Positions 35,116 through 44,555 of a DNA stretch of 64,000 nt are shown piece after piece; the stretch's first letter is position 1, and each line of letters opens with the position of its first letter. Position numbers and translations under genes: made by a program. The stretch comes from Prevotella sp. UBA2444 (GTDB lineage: Bacteria > Bacteroidota > Bacteroidia > Bacteroidales > Bacteroidaceae), in assembly GCA_002342665.1 (NCBI GenBank), contig DDQK01000023.1, positions 1 to 64,000 on the forward strand. The letters are read 5' to 3'. The notes below the pieces were generated by a model. It was not told where the DNA came from. It ran no database searches and saw nothing but the letters and a program-made list of their open reading frames with translations.

Positions 35116-36396
35116 ATGAAGAAGTGTAAAACATTGATTGCCGTTGTCTTGCTGTCAGCTCTGCCGGCGGTGGCTCAGACCGTCGTTAAGGTGGACGGGG
35201 TCAGCTATGCGCTGACTTCTGACAATACGGCTCAGATAGACAAGAACGAAGGATGCAAGGGTGATGTGGTGATTCCTGACAGTATCGAGCACGACGGGAA
35301 ACGCTACCTGGTGAGCACGATGGTGAACGGTGCTTTCTGGGGGGCGCGGGTCAGTTCGGTCTCGCTGCCGGATGCCATCACCACCATCAGCCCGAATGCG
35401 TTCTATAAGTGTCCGAACCTGCGACAGGTGAGATGGCCCGCACGCCTTGAGGTCGTTGGCGAGGCCGCCTTTTTCATGTGCGAGGCCTTGGAGTCGGCCG
35501 TGCTGCCGAAGGGTGTGAGGGAGATACAGCGGAGTGCTTTCTGGCGATGCCCCATTACCAGTCTGGTGCTTGGCGACAGCCTCCGGACGATCGGGCAGCT
35601 GGCCTTCTCGGACTGTAAGCTTGTCACGTCGCTGGTGCTGCCGGCCACGCTCACCAGTCTCGACGGCAGTGCCTTTATGGGTTGCAGTGGTCTGCGGCTG
35701 ATAGAGTGCCGTCGGGAGGAACCACTGAAGATGAAGGACGGCAACTACTTCGCCAACGCCATGAAGTATTTTGGAACGCTGCGCGTGCCCTCCATGACGC
35801 GCAATGCCTACCGCCATCACAAGGACTGGAGCGCATTTGCCAATATCAAGGAGGACAACGGTGGCGTGGAAACGGTCGACGTACACATCCGCTGCAACGA
35901 CCTGGGAATGGTTACCGCCAGTGGACGGCAGGTGCAGGGCTCTGAAGGCAAGACCGCCGACCTGTGGCTGGAAGCCGTGCGAGGCAACGACCTGGAGCTG
36001 ACCTTTATGCCCGTCATCGGCTGGGCCTACGGCGGGTCGGAGACGGAGGTGAGCCGTCTGGTGCTCAATGGCGACAGTATCACTCCCCATGCGGTGCGCG
36101 ACAATCGCTACGTCATCAGCGGCATCGATACAGATACAGACATCGACGTGACCTTCAGTCTGAAGCCTCGTCAGCTCTTCGTCCGACAGGGCGAGGGTGG
36201 GGGCATCGGCATCCGTTATGGTATGTACGACTACATCAGGGCAGCCATCCGCCCCAGGGAGGGCGTCACTGTCAACGCCCTCTTCAACGGCACGCCGGAA
36301 CTCTACTGGGATGGCTTCTGGCCGAAGCGCGACGGCTATTATCAGTTCGGCAACATCTGGGAGGACGCCGTGCTGGAGGTTAAATATAATAAATAA
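35116..36396 (+). CDS. BspA-like leucine-rich repeat surface protein
   Basis: This 426-residue protein has the signal peptide MKKCKTLIAVVLLSALPAVA. Next comes a short beta domain (VDGVSYALTSDNTAQI) and about six LRR_5 units of roughly 23 residues (patterns such as ITTISPNAFYKCPNLRQVRW). The last third is a beta-rich region. BspA-like proteins in oral and gut Bacteroidetes bind host or bacterial surfaces. No typical C-terminal sorting domain is present, in contrast to the next gene. It lies 27 bases after the VirE-like frame and 7 bases before the second LRR gene. Confidence 0.85.
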   Translation: MKKCKTLIAVVLLSALPAVAQTVVKVDGVSYALTSDNTAQIDKNEGCKGDVVIPDSIEHDGKRYLVSTMVNGAFWGARVSSVSLPDAITTISPNAFYKCPNLRQVRWPARLEVVGEAAFFMCEALESAVLPKGVREIQRSAFWRCPITSLVLGDSLRTIGQLAFSDCKLVTSLVLPATLTSLDGSAFMGCSGLRLIECRREEPLKMKDGNYFANAMKYFGTLRVPSMTRNAYRHHKDWSAFANIKEDNGGVETVDVHIRCNDLGMVTASGRQVQGSEGKTADLWLEAVRGNDLELTFMPVIGWAYGGSETEVSRLVLNGDSITPHAVRDNRYVISGIDTDTDIDVTFSLKPRQLFVRQGEGGGIGIRYGMYDYIRAAIRPREGVTVNALFNGTPELYWDGFWPKRDGYYQFGNIWEDAVLEVKYNK

Positions 36397-36403
36397 GGTG
36401 TAT

Positions 36404-38344
36404 ATGAGCATGAAGAGAATATATCCGTCGATACTACTGACAGCAGCCTTATTGCTGACGGCTGTTGTCGAGATTAAGGCACAATCCTTCGACTTCGAAG
36501 CTGACGGCCGACACTACACCCTCACGTCGCCGACGACGGTGACCCTCGAGCAGATAGACCATGTTGGGGAGGAACTGACGGTGAACGCCACGGTAGACTA
36601 TGAGGGGCACCAGCTGACGGTGACAGCCGTCGGCGGCAGTCTGATACCCTATACCAACCGGAGCATCATCCGGCGCGTCATACTGCCCGAGACTATTGAG
36701 ACCATTGGCTATAGAACTTTCGTGACCTGTGAGTCGCTCCGGCAGATTAACCTGCCAAAGGGTCTGAGGGTCATCGGGAGCGAGGCCTTCAACGGCTGTA
36801 AGCAGCTACAGATTGATGCCTGGCCCGACAGCCTGCGTACCATCGGCGACGACGCCTTTGCGGGCTGCAGCTCGCTCGGCGAGGTCGCATTGCCCGAGCG
36901 GCTGGAGTCGATAGGCCGCTGCGCTTTCAACTACAGCGGTGTGACGGCAGTCCGGCTCACAAGCCGACGCGTGAAGCTTGGCGACGGCGTGTTCCGCTAT
37001 TGCGAACGTCTTAAGTCTGTTGTGGTCGAGGGCGATGTGCTGGTGGCCGTCCCTGAAGAGATGTGCTGGAACTGCCAGTCGTTGGAGACGGTGGTATTCA
37101 AGGGTTGCCTGATTCAGACCGATTCTTACATTGCGTGCTTTGTGGGTACGAGGGCTTTCCAGAGCTGCCCGGCGCTGACAACGCTACAGCTGCCCCAGGG
37201 CGTGACCTCCATTGGGAGAAATGCCTTCGAAGGCTGCAGCAGTCTGGAGAGTATCCAGCTCGACAGACTGATTACCTATATCGCACCGGAGGCATTCCTC
37301 GGTAGTGGGCTGAGACAGATAGAGCTGCCCGAGATGCTGACCACGCTTGGAGGAGCCTGCTTCTATGATTGCAGGCAGCTGGAGTCGCTGACGCTGCCGC
37401 TGCGTATCGAACACCTGATAGGTATCATCGATGGAGCGTCGGCTGTCAAGCGGCTGGAGGTGAAGCAGCGCGTGCCGCAGAATATCAACCCGTGGGACTT
37501 CTACGAGGTGTATGACAAGGTGACCCTCGTGGTGCCTGCCGGAAGTCGTGAGCTGTATGCCCAGCATGAGGCGTGGGGACAGTTCAAGCAGATAGAGGAG
37601 GCTGAGCCTGAGGTGTATACTTTCTATGCCGACATCTCGGTACATGGCCATGGACGCCTGTTCTGGAACGGCCGCGAGTGTGCCGGCGGCGAGCACTTTG
37701 CCGTCGCCGAGGGCGAGACAGTCAGTATTCGACAGGAGCCACTGAATGAGCGTGACTCCGTGATATGGCTCAACTTCACTGACGACAATTACACGAACGT
37801 TCAGCTCCATCGGGATAGTGTATATACGTTTGTCGTCGACAACGACGTCAAACTTTATGCAAGCTTCCAATCAATGATAGATTCCCCGGAACTGGTGGAG
37901 GTGGTCATCCGTCAGGCCGATCTCGGCGCTGTTGTGTTGGGTATTGAGAAAGGCCGTAGCCTGGAGTTCACCGTCGCGCCCGAAGAGGGCTGGCAGGTGA
38001 ACAGCATAACGCTCAACGGCGAGGACATCACAGACAGACTCGCCGACTATCAGATATTGACCACCGGACCGGTGGAGGGAAATGTCGAGATCCGCATCGC
38101 CTTCGAACAGAAGGGGGCTGACGGTATTGGAAGTGTCGGCGCGGACTGTCGTCTGCGCGTTCATGCCGTCGGCAATGTGCTCTACATCGACAATGCTGAG
38201 CCTGGTGACATCTGTGTCTACAGTCTCGACGGCAAGCTGCTCCGGCAGTTACAGGCCTCTGGGCCTTCAGTGAGGGTCTGTATGCCGACAAACAACGTCT
38301 ACATTATTAAGAATGGCAAGAAAACAATCAAGATAGGATTTTGA
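36404..38344 (+). CDS. BspA-like leucine-rich repeat protein with C-terminal sorting-like domain
   Basis: This 646-residue paralogue of the preceding gene starts MSMKRIYPSILLTAALLLTA and ends the signal with IKAQS. About ten LRR_5 repeats lie between residues 60 and 370, then beta-sandwich regions. The C-terminal 70 residues (NVLYIDNAEPGDICVYSLDG ... VYIIKNGKKTIKIGF) resemble the sorting domain used by type IX secretion or a related anchoring route. A second ATG two codons later is also possible. It is co-directional with its paralogue and separated by seven bases, so they form one unit. Confidence 0.85.
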   Translation: MSMKRIYPSILLTAALLLTAVVEIKAQSFDFEADGRHYTLTSPTTVTLEQIDHVGEELTVNATVDYEGHQLTVTAVGGSLIPYTNRSIIRRVILPETIETIGYRTFVTCESLRQINLPKGLRVIGSEAFNGCKQLQIDAWPDSLRTIGDDAFAGCSSLGEVALPERLESIGRCAFNYSGVTAVRLTSRRVKLGDGVFRYCERLKSVVVEGDVLVAVPEEMCWNCQSLETVVFKGCLIQTDSYIACFVGTRAFQSCPALTTLQLPQGVTSIGRNAFEGCSSLESIQLDRLITYIAPEAFLGSGLRQIELPEMLTTLGGACFYDCRQLESLTLPLRIEHLIGIIDGASAVKRLEVKQRVPQNINPWDFYEVYDKVTLVVPAGSRELYAQHEAWGQFKQIEEAEPEVYTFYADISVHGHGRLFWNGRECAGGEHFAVAEGETVSIRQEPLNERDSVIWLNFTDDNYTNVQLHRDSVYTFVVDNDVKLYASFQSMIDSPELVEVVIRQADLGAVVLGIEKGRSLEFTVAPEEGWQVNSITLNGEDITDRLADYQILTTGPVEGNVEIRIAFEQKGADGIGSVGADCRLRVHAVGNVLYIDNAEPGDICVYSLDGKLLRQLQASGPSVRVCMPTNNVYIIKNGKKTIKIGF

Positions 38345-38565
38345 GATACAATATAAACAGGGGATAACAAAAGAACCGCACCAACGGATCCAATATATTT
38401 ACAATCGCGTGGACATCAAGGCCAAGAACTCCATAGTCTCGCAAGTAGAGAAACCTTAAACAGCGGGACGGGAGTCCTGTGTGCCCGATATTTTATCCGC
38501 CGAGACTGCCATAGCACAGTCCCGGCGGATGAATTTCAGAATATCCTTGGATATGTTATTCGACG
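38345..38565. other. Intergenic stretch with a short unassigned frame
   Basis: Between the LRR gene and the amidohydrolase gene a short plus-strand frame reads YIYNRVDIKAKNSIVSQVEK and ends in TAA near 38460. I do not recognise it and it has no start codon, so it may be a gene remnant. A hairpin follows at 38495-38530. Confidence 0.35.
38495..38530. terminator. Hairpin between convergent genes
   Basis: ATCCGCCG plus GACTG pairs with CAGTC plus CGGCGGAT with one mismatch around an 8-base loop. It sits between the ends of two convergent genes, where a two-way terminator is expected, but no strong T run follows on either side. Confidence 0.45.
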
Positions 38566-40350
38566 CTACATCGAGAATACCTTCTTGCCCTCGAAGTAGG
38601 TGGCTACGGGCTTGGTGGAGTGAATCTCATTCACCGGACAGGTCAGCACGTCCTGATTAAGAAGGAGGAAGTCGGCATACTTGCCCTTGCTGATACTGCC
38701 TCGCTCATCCTCGATGAACATCTGCTTGGCCACGTTGATGGTCATGGCTTCGAGAGTCTGTTCGCGTGTGGCGAGTTCTTCAGGCCACCAAGGAGTACCG
38801 TTCTCAGACCAAAGTACGCCTGTCACGGCAATCTCCATGATGCCGAACGGGTCGTCGGGACTGCCGCTCAGTGCAGGATAGTCTGAGTGGATGGTCACGG
38901 GAATGTTGTTGTCGAAGAATGACTTAAAAGGATAAGACTTGTCCTCCTGACCTATTGGAGTCATGCCACGATCGCGAAGGATGTCGGCCAGCCCTGTCAT
39001 AGCGTGATGCCAGGTGACGCCCGAGGTGACGTAGATGTTATGCTCTGCCATGCGTTTGTAATCGGCCTCATCGACGTTACGCACATGAACCAGCGTGTTG
39101 CGCATCTCGTCCTTTCCACCATTGACGAAGGCGTTGACCACTTGATTGACACCCTTGTTTCCCATCACGTGTATGTGGATTGTCAGGCCTTGTGCATTAG
39201 CCTTGCGCGTCAGCTCCGTCACTTCCTCTTCCGTCCAGTTGGCTATGCCCTGATGCCCGTCGGGATAGAGCGGGTCCACGATTCCCGTTCCTGCTTCAAC
39301 CCCGCCGTCGTAGAGCAGCTTGATCCATCTCGGCAAGACGCGCTTCGATGCGAATTTCTTGGCATCAACGGCTCTGGCCAGGGCCTCGTCCATATCCATC
39401 CAGCTCTCAATCTCGTAGGGCAGACCCACCACGAAGTGCAGCTTGCCGGCATTGTCCAGCTGCTGGCAGGCCTCGTAGTAATTGGTGTTGACGAAATAGT
39501 TACCCCAGCCCCCGTGGTACATCGTGTAACCCACTGAGTGCATGTACTGCTCGATCTCAGCCAGATTGGCTGTGGCCCTGTCGAGGGTATAGAGGTTGTC
39601 ATTGTCCAGGAACTGGCGCACATAGGTCTGGGCTTGCTCTTTCAGCAGACCCGTAGGCATGCCGTTGGCATCTGTCACGATCTCACCGCCGCGCAATTCA
39701 GTCCTGCCTGCAGTACCGTCTTCCTTGATGATGCCGGCCTTCTTCAGCAGGATGGTGTTGGCCAGTGCCTTGTGGCACTCCTCATCGAGCAGGTATATGG
39801 GTATATCGCTACAGATGGCATCCAGATCCTCACGGGTAGGCACGTTAGGCTCAAGTGTCTGCAGGCGCCAGCCCTGGGCGAAGATGGATGTGGCTCCTTC
39901 AGCCCTTGCCTTCTTGACGGCGGCGGGCACGGTTTCCTTGAGCAGTTTTTCCGAGTTATCCTGTAGAGTGATCATCGTGCCGATGGTCTTGAGGGCATAC
40001 CCCAGCATATAGTGGGAGTGCCCGTTACCGCAGCCAGACATCACGAGGCCCTTGCCAGTGTAGTCCACCACTTCGGTCTTGCCCTTCTCGATATAGGCTT
40101 CGGCTCCAGCCTTGTCGCCCACATAGACGTACTTGCCGTCTTTCACGGCGAAGGCTTCTACAATCTTGTTGTCCTCAGAAGTGAAAATCTTGCCATAGAC
40201 CACGAGGTCGGCGCCGTCCTTGACCGGAGGGGTGTCATCCTTGACAGGGTTGTCCGAACTCGTGCAGCCTACAAGTACACCTGCTGCGATGATTACTCCC
40301 AAAACTGCAATGCATGGTAGCATCTTCTTCATTAAGCTCTTTTTTTTCAT
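38566..40350 (-). CDS. Amidohydrolase family lipoprotein (YtcJ-like)
   Basis: This 594-residue protein has a lipoprotein signal, MKKKSLMKKMLPCIAVLGV, continuing to VLVGC, then a linker with many D and P. The rest is an amidohydrolase-3 domain: LVVYGKIFTSEDNKIVEAFA at the front, a metal-binding GNGHSHYMLG where HxH is expected, HIHVMGNKG and a distal TIHSDYPALSG. Family members hydrolyse amides or related bonds, but the substrate is not predictable. It is anchored at the envelope and has its own promoter (40419-40426). Confidence 0.82.
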   Translation of the reverse strand: MKKKSLMKKMLPCIAVLGVIIAAGVLVGCTSSDNPVKDDTPPVKDGADLVVYGKIFTSEDNKIVEAFAVKDGKYVYVGDKAGAEAYIEKGKTEVVDYTGKGLVMSGCGNGHSHYMLGYALKTIGTMITLQDNSEKLLKETVPAAVKKARAEGATSIFAQGWRLQTLEPNVPTREDLDAICSDIPIYLLDEECHKALANTILLKKAGIIKEDGTAGRTELRGGEIVTDANGMPTGLLKEQAQTYVRQFLDNDNLYTLDRATANLAEIEQYMHSVGYTMYHGGWGNYFVNTNYYEACQQLDNAGKLHFVVGLPYEIESWMDMDEALARAVDAKKFASKRVLPRWIKLLYDGGVEAGTGIVDPLYPDGHQGIANWTEEEVTELTRKANAQGLTIHIHVMGNKGVNQVVNAFVNGGKDEMRNTLVHVRNVDEADYKRMAEHNIYVTSGVTWHHAMTGLADILRDRGMTPIGQEDKSYPFKSFFDNNIPVTIHSDYPALSGSPDDPFGIMEIAVTGVLWSENGTPWWPEELATREQTLEAMTINVAKQMFIEDERGSISKGKYADFLLLNQDVLTCPVNEIHSTKPVATYFEGKKVFSM

Positions 40351-40418
40351 TTGCTTTGTTTTTGTTAGTACGAATTATTATTATGGTTTATTACTCATGA
40401 TGACATGAATTCAGTAGG

Positions 40419-40426
40419 CAAAGGTA
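40419..40426 (-). promoter_or_regulatory. Promoter box of the amidohydrolase gene
   Basis: On the minus strand this reads TACCTTTG, 68 bases upstream of the start codon. Confidence 0.6.
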
Positions 40427-40443
40427 GTATTTTCACCTCAAAA

Positions 40444-40478
40444 AAGAATCACGGCTCGTATTGGAAGCCGTGATTCTT
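40444..40478 (-). terminator. Terminator after the AraC-type gene
   Basis: A perfect 13-base stem, AAGAATCACGGCT with AGCCGTGATTCTT, encloses a 9-base loop and is followed on the minus strand by TTTTTT. It separates the AraC-type gene from the amidohydrolase gene downstream. Confidence 0.85.
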
Positions 40479-40521
40479 GCAGATTTTACCTGTATTTTTG
40501 CAGATTTTTCCACTTCAGCAC

Positions 40522-41592
40522 TCACCCAGCCTTTGCCAGGCCCTTCATCCAGCCAGTCACGGTCTGTCCCGTCTGGTGCTTGAAGGCATTGCTGAAAGTG
40601 CGGTAATTGTGGAAGCCACTCTCCAAGGCCAGCTGCTGGGCGGTGAAGGACTGCTGGGCGGCGACAGCCTTGCGGTAGAGGCTCATGAAGTGGTCGATGC
40701 GCTGACTGTTGATGTAGGCATTGTAGGTTGTGCCTTGGCTTGAGAAGTACTGGCTGAGATAGTAGCGGTTGGTCCCGATGGCCTTGGCCAGTTGCTGGAG
40801 CGACAGGTCGTGTTGCAGGTAGAGCTGGGTGTCGATGCAATGCTGCTGCAGCAATATGCCGATATGGTCGTGGATGGCTTGCGGAAGGTCGTCGCCGTCC
40901 ATGACTGATGTGACGTTCAGTTCGCTTAACGTCTCAACCCGCCATACGAGGTAGCAGACGAGTATCATGTTGTTTAATTGCATGATGTATTTGATGGCGC
41001 GATAGTAGGGGTCTAGCGTATAGATGCCGAAAAACAGCAGAATGACAGCCAGCACCACAAAGCTCTGCCACACCTCCTTGTGCTCCAGGTCGGCATAGTT
41101 GTCGCGCAGCCATCGCCCGTATTGTCGCACCTCGCGTACCATATATATTATTAAGCAGATGCCGAGCGACAGGTAATAGGCATATAATACCGGCAGGAAG
41201 GTGATGCTGCAGCTTGCAATGCACACAACCATGACTGCGACGATGGGCACCATCGTCACGCCTGCGAGCCACAGCGGTCGCTTGCGGTCTTGCAGCATGG
41301 ACATCAATACGACTATCCCCAGGGGGACAAGCGTCATGAAGTCGAGCGTCGCCCCTATAAGGTAGCTCAGCAGTATGTCATCGCTTGCAGTGAAATAGAA
41401 GGTGGGTAGATACCATATATGGCTCAGCGCCATGCTGGCAAAGAAGGCCGCCGCCCACTGGCGCAGGCGTACTGGCGACGTCACCTCGGGGATGATGGCA
41501 TTGGACCGGCGTAACAGCAGATAACAGCATGCCGTTAGTGATAGCATGGCAGCTGCTCCGTAGAGTATCAGATAGAGTGTATCTTCCTGCAT
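40522..41592 (-). CDS. Membrane-anchored AraC family regulator
   Basis: This 356-residue protein has about six hydrophobic segments in its first 210 residues. The C-terminal AraC-type DNA-binding region (about 255-350) follows: LQQLAKAIGTNRYYLSQYFS forms the first helix-turn-helix and LALESGFHNYRTFSNAFKHQ the second. Such membrane-bound AraC proteins are frequent in Bacteroidetes and would act at the DNA near the inner membrane, possibly sensing an envelope signal. Targets are unknown. The amidohydrolase gene downstream is separated by a terminator, so it is only a possible target. Confidence 0.85.
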   Translation of the reverse strand: MQEDTLYLILYGAAAMLSLTACCYLLLRRSNAIIPEVTSPVRLRQWAAAFFASMALSHIWYLPTFYFTASDDILLSYLIGATLDFMTLVPLGIVVLMSMLQDRKRPLWLAGVTMVPIVAVMVVCIASCSITFLPVLYAYYLSLGICLIIYMVREVRQYGRWLRDNYADLEHKEVWQSFVVLAVILLFFGIYTLDPYYRAIKYIMQLNNMILVCYLVWRVETLSELNVTSVMDGDDLPQAIHDHIGILLQQHCIDTQLYLQHDLSLQQLAKAIGTNRYYLSQYFSSQGTTYNAYINSQRIDHFMSLYRKAVAAQQSFTAQQLALESGFHNYRTFSNAFKHQTGQTVTGWMKGLAKAG

Positions 41593-41643
41593 TTGTTAAT
41601 CGTACAAGCGTGATGAGCGTTCTGTCATCACACTTTTTGTCTG

Positions 41644-41651
41644 CAAAGATA
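41644..41651 (-). promoter_or_regulatory. Promoter box of the AraC-type gene
   Basis: On the minus strand TATCTTTG follows a TTTG element after 20 bases, about 52 bases upstream of the ATG. Confidence 0.6.
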
Positions 41652-41771
41652 ACAAAAAGTAATGAGATAACCAAAATAATACTATCGAAAAATGGTTTCT
41701 TCCCTAAGGAATCTGGAGAATCCTCTCTATTTCAACCGCAAGAGCGGAAATAACAAAATCTTCTTGTAATG

Positions 41772-41803
41772 TTTGGCTGTATGGAGTATTATTCGTAACT
41801 TTG
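41772..41803 (+). promoter_or_regulatory. Promoter of the pseudouridine synthase gene
   Basis: TTTG (41772-41775), a 20-base spacer and TAACTTTG (41796-41803) form a full two-box promoter. The ATG at 41830 is 27 bases downstream, which excludes the longer frame that would start at 41773. Confidence 0.7.
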
Positions 41804-41829
41804 CAGTTGTTTTACGAGATAATAGGATT

Positions 41830-42723
41830 ATGAGATACAATGCAGGACAGAACCGTGAGGGCGAGTACGACCATTATGTGGTCAGTGAGCCGAAGCCGCT
41901 GCTGGAGTGGCTCTTCGAGAATGTGAAGCAGACGAAGACCAAGATCAAGGCCACGCTTCAGGGACGAGGTGTCAAGGTAAACGGCAAGACGGTGTCGCAG
42001 TTCGACTTCCCGTTGGAGCGGGGCATGAAAGTGGCGGTGAGCAAGACCAAGCGTAACCAGCAGGGGTTCAAGAGCCGTTGGGTGAAGATAGTCTACGAAG
42101 ATCGCTGGCTCATTGTCGTGGAAAAAGCTGAGGGTATCCTCTCGATGGCCGCAGGGCATTCCACGCTCAACGTGAAGACGGTGCTCGACGACTATTTTAA
42201 GAAGTCTCGTCAGAAGTGTACCGCCCACGTAGTGCATCGGCTGGATCGCGACACCAGCGGGCTGATGGTCTATGCCAAGGATATGGAGACGGAACAGATC
42301 CTTGAGCACAATTGGCATGATATCGTCTACGACCGTCGCTATGTGGCTGTCTGCTCCGGCGAGATGGAACAGGATGAAGGTACTGTGGCCAACTGGCTGA
42401 AAGACAATAAGGCCTACGTCACCTACTCTTCGCCTGTCGACAACGGGGGTAAGTATGCCGTCACCCACTGGCACGTGCTTGACCGTACGGCCGATCACTC
42501 ATTGGTGGAATTCAAGTTGGAGACGGGGCGCAAGAATCAGATACGCGTCCATTCTGCTGATATGGGTCATCCCGTGTGTGGTGACACGAAGTACGGCAAC
42601 GGTGACGACCCGCTTCATCGTCTTTGTCTGCACGCCTGGCTCTTGTGCTTCACTCATCCTGCTACGGGAGAGCCGATGGAGTTTGAGACGCCTATCCCCA
42701 CGGCATTCAGGAAACTCTTTTGA
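41830..42723 (+). CDS. RluA family pseudouridine synthase
   Basis: This 297-residue enzyme isomerises uridine to pseudouridine in rRNA. An S4-like RNA-binding segment (about residues 18-60, LLEWLFENVKQTKTKIKATL) precedes the catalytic domain. VVHRLDRDTSGLMVYAKD near residue 135 carries the catalytic aspartate, and VEFKLETGRKNQIRVHSADM is the other conserved strand. The S4 domain makes RluC/RluD-type targets in 23S rRNA plausible; which uridines are modified is not evident. Confidence 0.93.
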   Translation: MRYNAGQNREGEYDHYVVSEPKPLLEWLFENVKQTKTKIKATLQGRGVKVNGKTVSQFDFPLERGMKVAVSKTKRNQQGFKSRWVKIVYEDRWLIVVEKAEGILSMAAGHSTLNVKTVLDDYFKKSRQKCTAHVVHRLDRDTSGLMVYAKDMETEQILEHNWHDIVYDRRYVAVCSGEMEQDEGTVANWLKDNKAYVTYSSPVDNGGKYAVTHWHVLDRTADHSLVEFKLETGRKNQIRVHSADMGHPVCGDTKYGNGDDPLHRLCLHAWLLCFTHPATGEPMEFETPIPTAFRKLF

Positions 42724-42761
42724 GTTTACGGTTTATAGTTTACAATTTACGGTTTGCGATT

Positions 42762-42914
42762 ATGGAGAATATTGAATATTATCTGTTCATGCTGGCGGCT
42801 ATCATAGTGGCCTTTCTCATCATCAAGAGGGTGGTGAGTTGCTTGGTGCGCTCGATAGTCCTCATAGTACTGGCTGTGGTGTTGGGCTACATCTATTATA
42901 TGTATCTCAGGTAG
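42762..42914 (+). CDS. Small membrane protein
   Basis: This 50-residue protein starts MENIEYYLFMLAAIIVAFLI and consists of two hydrophobic helices separated by KRVVSCLVR. I do not recognise a family. It follows the pseudouridine synthase gene by 38 bases, after a short direct-repeat stretch containing TTTACGG twice, and its end overlaps the convergent HD-hydrolase gene by 8 bases. The ATG chosen removes a 14-residue leader encoded by that repeat. Confidence 0.6.
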   Translation: MENIEYYLFMLAAIIVAFLIIKRVVSCLVRSIVLIVLAVVLGYIYYMYLR

Positions 42915-43539
42915 CAGCGGACTCTTCAGCGTAGATACGGTCGAAGACTTCGTGCAGTTGCTGCGGGTTGGCTATGAGCAGGCGCAGCTGGTTGAGTTGT
43001 TGCTCGTTGGGCGAGTGGGGTAGCCATAGTCTGATGTATCCGTTCACGGAGTATTTCTCGTCCATGTGCTGCTTGAATCGTTGCCATTGCTCACTTTTGT
43101 CTTTCTCGGGATAGTTGCTCAGTCCGTACTGAATGGTACGCCGTATGACGGTGTCCACGTCGATGTCTCTGTCTGCTTCGGCGATGATCTTGCCGTAAAG
43201 GCTGCGGGGGGAATGGCTGGCTGAGGCGCGATGGTCCTCAACGGCCTCCTTCATGATCTTGATTTGCTCAGGCGAGAACCATTTCTTCAGCCTGGCATCG
43301 CTGGCGAGAATCTTTCCACCTGTTATATGGTGGATGGCTCTCGGTCCGGACATTCCCAAATCGTGATAGGCGGCGATGGTGTACACCATATTGACATCGG
43401 CTCCGGTGATCTTCACCAGATCCAGTGAGCGGCGGATGACGCGGGTGACGTGCTCCAGATTGTGTGCGCGGTCGAAATCTGCGTATCTGGGGAGTATCTT
43501 GGTTTCTATGTACTCTACGAGGTCAAGGCTTGCATTCAT
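42907..43539 (-). CDS. HD domain phosphohydrolase
   Basis: This 210-residue protein has an HD domain in its first half: FDRAHNLEHVTRVIRRSL with the first histidine and AAYHDLGMSG with the HD pair. Metal-dependent phosphohydrolases of this type act on nucleotides or phosphorylated signals; the substrate is unknown. The ATG beginning MNASLDLVEYIETKIL is chosen because the promoter box at 43558-43565 lies upstream of it and inside longer frames. It is transcribed divergently from menA. Confidence 0.82.
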   Translation of the reverse strand: MNASLDLVEYIETKILPRYADFDRAHNLEHVTRVIRRSLDLVKITGADVNMVYTIAAYHDLGMSGPRAIHHITGGKILASDARLKKWFSPEQIKIMKEAVEDHRASASHSPRSLYGKIIAEADRDIDVDTVIRRTIQYGLSNYPEKDKSEQWQRFKQHMDEKYSVNGYIRLWLPHSPNEQQLNQLRLLIANPQQLHEVFDRIYAEESAAT

Positions 43540-43557
43540 ATTATTGGAAATTTGATG

Positions 43558-43565
43558 CAAATATA
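43558..43565 (-). promoter_or_regulatory. Promoter box of the HD-hydrolase gene
   Basis: On the minus strand this reads TATATTTG, 18 bases upstream of the chosen ATG. Confidence 0.6.
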
Positions 43566-43608
43566 CGAAATTATTCGATAAAGGACGATACAATTCACAA
43601 CTTTTTTG

Positions 43609-43616
43609 TACTTTTG
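43609..43616 (+). promoter_or_regulatory. Promoter box of menA
   Basis: TACTTTTG matches TAnnTTTG, 24 bases upstream of the menA ATG. Confidence 0.6.
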
Positions 43617-43640
43617 CAAATAAATTAGTATCATTTGACG

Positions 43641-44555
43641 ATGGAAGAATCAATAGTAAAGACAAATTCCCCGAAGGCGTGGCTGCTGGCCGCGCGCCCT
43701 AAGACGCTTACAGGAGCGGCCGTTCCTGTGATGATAGGCATTGCCTTGGCCTGGACAGACGCTCAGGACTATTATGGTGACGACGTTTTCAGTTGGACAG
43801 CAGCAATACTCTGCCTGCTTTTCGCCTTCCTGATGCAGATTGATGCTAATTTCATCAATGACTTCTTCGATTTCGCGAATGGTGCCGACGATGCTGAGAC
43901 GCGGCTTGGTCCACGTAGGGCATGTGCTCAGGGGTGGGTGAAGCTCGATGCGATGAAGCGGGCTATAGCCGCCACCACCTGCCTCGCATGTATCGTAGGG
44001 CTGCCTCTCGTACTCTTTGGTGGATTGGAGATGATTATCGTGGGTGCAGTCTGTGTGGTATTCTGCTTCCTTTACACCACTCATTTTTCTTATTTAGGCC
44101 TGGGTGACTTACTGGTGCTGGTATTCTTCGGCATCGTGCCTGTCTGCATTACCTATTACCTGCAGCTGCATACCGTCACCTGGCAGGTGTTCCTGGCTTC
44201 GCTGGCATGCGGCTTGGTAATCGATGCGCTGTTGGTGGTGAATAATTTCCGCGACCGTGATAACGACCGCGAGGCCGGTAAGCGTACGCTGATCGTCCGA
44301 TTGGGTGCAAAGGCTGGACTCCAACTCTATCTCGGCGTAGGTGTCGGGGCCATGATTCTGGGGGCTACTTTCTGGCAGAATGGCCATCCTCTGGCTTTTT
44401 TCCTGCCCTTCATCTATTTCATCCTTCACGTGTTCACTTACCTCAAAATCAAACGTATCGATAAAGGAAAAGCGCTGAATCTCTGCTTGGGAGAAACAGC
44501 GCGTAATATCTTTATCTACGGTCTTTGCGTCAGCCTCGGACTCCTGTTAGCCTAA
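43641..44555 (+). CDS. menA: 1,4-dihydroxy-2-naphthoate polyprenyltransferase
   Basis: This 304-residue inner-membrane UbiA-family enzyme attaches a prenyl chain to dihydroxynaphthoate in menaquinone synthesis. The two aspartate-rich motifs are NDFFDFANGADD near residue 74 and NNFRDRDNDREAGKRTL near 198. About eight membrane helices are present. It overlaps the convergent porin gene by four bases at its 3' end. Confidence 0.92.
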   Translation: MEESIVKTNSPKAWLLAARPKTLTGAAVPVMIGIALAWTDAQDYYGDDVFSWTAAILCLLFAFLMQIDANFINDFFDFANGADDAETRLGPRRACAQGWVKLDAMKRAIAATTCLACIVGLPLVLFGGLEMIIVGAVCVVFCFLYTTHFSYLGLGDLLVLVFFGIVPVCITYYLQLHTVTWQVFLASLACGLVIDALLVVNNFRDRDNDREAGKRTLIVRLGAKAGLQLYLGVGVGAMILGATFWQNGHPLAFFLPFIYFILHVFTYLKIKRIDKGKALNLCLGETARNIFIYGLCVSLGLLLA

